6,645 nucleotides of DNA, from assembly GCA_964648005.1 (NCBI GenBank), contig CAZYKR010000243.1:1-6645 (forward strand). The letters are read 5' to 3'. The notes beneath the pieces were generated by a model, which searched no databases, was not told where the DNA came from, and saw only the letters and a program-made list of their open reading frames with translations. Every line of letters begins with the position of its first letter. Position 1 is the first letter of the stretch. Below, one piece after another: positions 5,866 through 6,645 of this stretch. The position numbers and the translations under genes were made by a program. Origin of the DNA: JAGQTE01 sp964648005. GTDB lineage: Bacteria > Actinomycetota > Acidimicrobiia > Acidimicrobiales > Acidimicrobilacustridaceae.

Positions 5866-6042
5866 TCACTCCCCACCGTCCTTTCCAGCGAAGTCTTCGA
5901 GCAGCGCGAACAGGGCGTTCCTCGCAGCCTCGTTCTCAACAGCGGACATCTCGCCCGGCTTCGGCAGGTCTCCGTTGGGCCAGCACCGTTCCAGGACGAG
6001 GATCGGCCAGGCGTAGCCAGCGTTGCGCCGCGCCCGTTCTAC
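5866..6042 (-). pseudogene. Coding-like frame without a start codon, probable gene remnant
   Basis: Between the toxin gene and the DUF1877-like gene there is a 58-codon open frame on the minus strand, bounded by an in-frame TGA at 6045-6043 and TGA at 5868-5866. It reads as plausible protein: NAGYAWPILVLERCWPNGDL, then KPGEMSAVENEAARNALF and LLEDFAGKDGGE. By hand count, 46 of 58 codons end in G or C, matching real genes here. There is no ATG, GTG or TTG near its beginning. The only ATG (5949) would give 27 residues with no clear ribosome binding site. It may be the 3' end of an older gene whose front was lost when the toxin-antitoxin pair arrived, or a small gene with an unusual start. The family is unrecognised. 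Confidence 0.4.
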
Positions 6043-6413
6043 TCACTCCCAGCGATGGGCAGCGACCGTACGCGGATCCGATCGAGATCGATCACGGCGA
6101 TGAACCCCGTGCCTGTCGGTTCCTCGAATACCTCGGCGTTTGCCACCAGCAACGACGCCTGAGCTGCCGGACGGTGATCGACGCGCCGCAGAAGGACCAC
6201 ACTGGGCCCAGGTGCCCCTGTCAGCGCCAGGAGCGTTCCGAAGTCGGTGTCCACCGACACGAGGATCCGGTCGTCCCCGAGCGCCGCCGCCATCACGACG
6301 TCGTCAGTGGCGCCGCGCAGCCCGAGATCGCTGATGTGGACGGCGTCGTGTTCGGCCTCGTTCAATCGCAGCGCCACGATCTGCGAGAGGCTCTCGTCGA
6401 TCAAGAACCTCAC
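6039..6413 (-). CDS. DUF5615 PIN-like toxin of a toxin-antitoxin pair
   Basis: A 124-residue soluble protein beginning MRFLIDESLS, the hallmark start of DUF5615 PIN-like proteins. Acidic residues that would form the metal-binding nuclease site are present: D6 and E7 at the end of the first strand, D29, D37-D38 in the SDLGLRGATDD segment, and D55 and D57 in VSVDTDFG. The later SVVLLRR strand also fits. PIN-like toxins are predicted metal-dependent RNases that block translation; the target RNA is unknown. The start is GTG 6413 and its first four bases (GTGA) contain the antitoxin's stop, indicating translational coupling. Length and C-terminus look normal, so the gene appears intact. The family is confident; toxicity is inferred. 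Confidence 0.9.
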   Translation of the reverse strand: MRFLIDESLSQIVALRLNEAEHDAVHISDLGLRGATDDVVMAAALGDDRILVSVDTDFGTLLALTGAPGPSVVLLRRVDHRPAAQASLLVANAEVFEEPTGTGFIAVIDLDRIRVRSLPIAGSE

Positions 6414-6640
6414 GCGCCGAGGCGGAGCTCGACCTCGCGCTCGTCGACACGCGCAGACGCGTAGCGGAGCGCTTCACGGATATCGTCCTCCACGAGTTGC
6501 GGGAACTCCGTGAGTATCTCCTCGAACGCCATCCCCTCGGCGACCATCGCGACGACCGTGGAGACGGGCATGCGCGTGCCCCTGATGCAGGGAACACCCG
6601 CCATGATGTTCGGGTCGACGCTGATCCGCTCGAACGGCAT
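6410..6640 (-). CDS. DUF433 antitoxin of a toxin-antitoxin pair
   Basis: A 76-residue protein with the full DUF433 pattern: FERISVDPNIMAGVPCIRGT at the N-terminus, then R23-M-P-V, a helix with EGMAFEEILTEFPQL, and a final VEDDIREALRYAS helix. DUF433 has a winged or helix-turn-helix-like fold. Next to DUF5615 it is taken as the antitoxin, which binds and blocks the toxin and usually represses the shared promoter. It comes first in the operon and overlaps the toxin start by four bases. The start at ATG 6640 fits the usual family N-terminus, but only five bases of upstream sequence are in the window, so the promoter, operator and ribosome binding site cannot be judged. Confidence 0.9.
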   Translation of the reverse strand: MPFERISVDPNIMAGVPCIRGTRMPVSTVVAMVAEGMAFEEILTEFPQLVEDDIREALRYASARVDEREVELRLGA

Positions 6641-6645
6641 GCTGC

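Noticed and set aside
5832..5939. 36-codon N-terminal extension of the DUF1877-like protein
   Set aside because: It lacks a ribosome binding site and overlaps a more coding-like frame, whereas ATG 5831 has a good GGAGG.

Overview
The window is high-GC DNA with strong GC bias at third codon positions, GTG starts beside purine-rich ribosome binding sites, and hairpins without T-runs. It looks like an actinobacterial chromosome. The Acidimicrobiia are a reasonable guess, but that is inference from gene style, not from a marker gene.

The left part (1-4696) looks like ordinary chromosome. It opens with a large membrane-anchored secreted protein (109-2292, +). This is a three-part fusion: a YceI-type lipocalin-like domain, a one-heme cytochrome c domain (CxxCH), and a copper type II monooxygenase domain of the PHM/DBH kind that keeps all six expected copper ligands. 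A tRNA-Pro(TGG) follows. It converges, only 12 bases apart, with a minus-strand PAS / GAF-like / GGDEF protein (2461-3837) that has a variant GGDEL signature. Divergent from that gene, across 121 bases, is a small VOC (glyoxalase/PhnB-like) protein (3959-4420), which ends in a strong hairpin. A tRNA-Gly(TCC) lies at 4625-4696.

The right part (4697-6645) looks like accessory DNA beginning directly at the 3' end of tRNA-Gly. All gene candidates lie on the minus strand. Coding there is less certain and codon use is less biased. In transcription order it holds a DUF433-type antitoxin, overlapping by GTGA with a DUF5615 PIN-like toxin. Next comes a coding-like frame with no start codon (5866-6042), then a 150-aa protein resembling DUF1877/YfbM. 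Last are two overlapping unrecognised frames (5036-5386 and 4891-5106) that may be one frameshifted gene. A toxin-antitoxin pair, gene remnants and a broken frame beside a tRNA suggest a worn integration site or small island, but no second attachment repeat is visible in the window.

The most unusual single item is the YceI-cytochrome c-copper monooxygenase fusion. It suggests an extracytoplasmic oxidase or monooxygenase with a built-in electron relay. No CRISPR array, insertion sequence or large repeat was seen.
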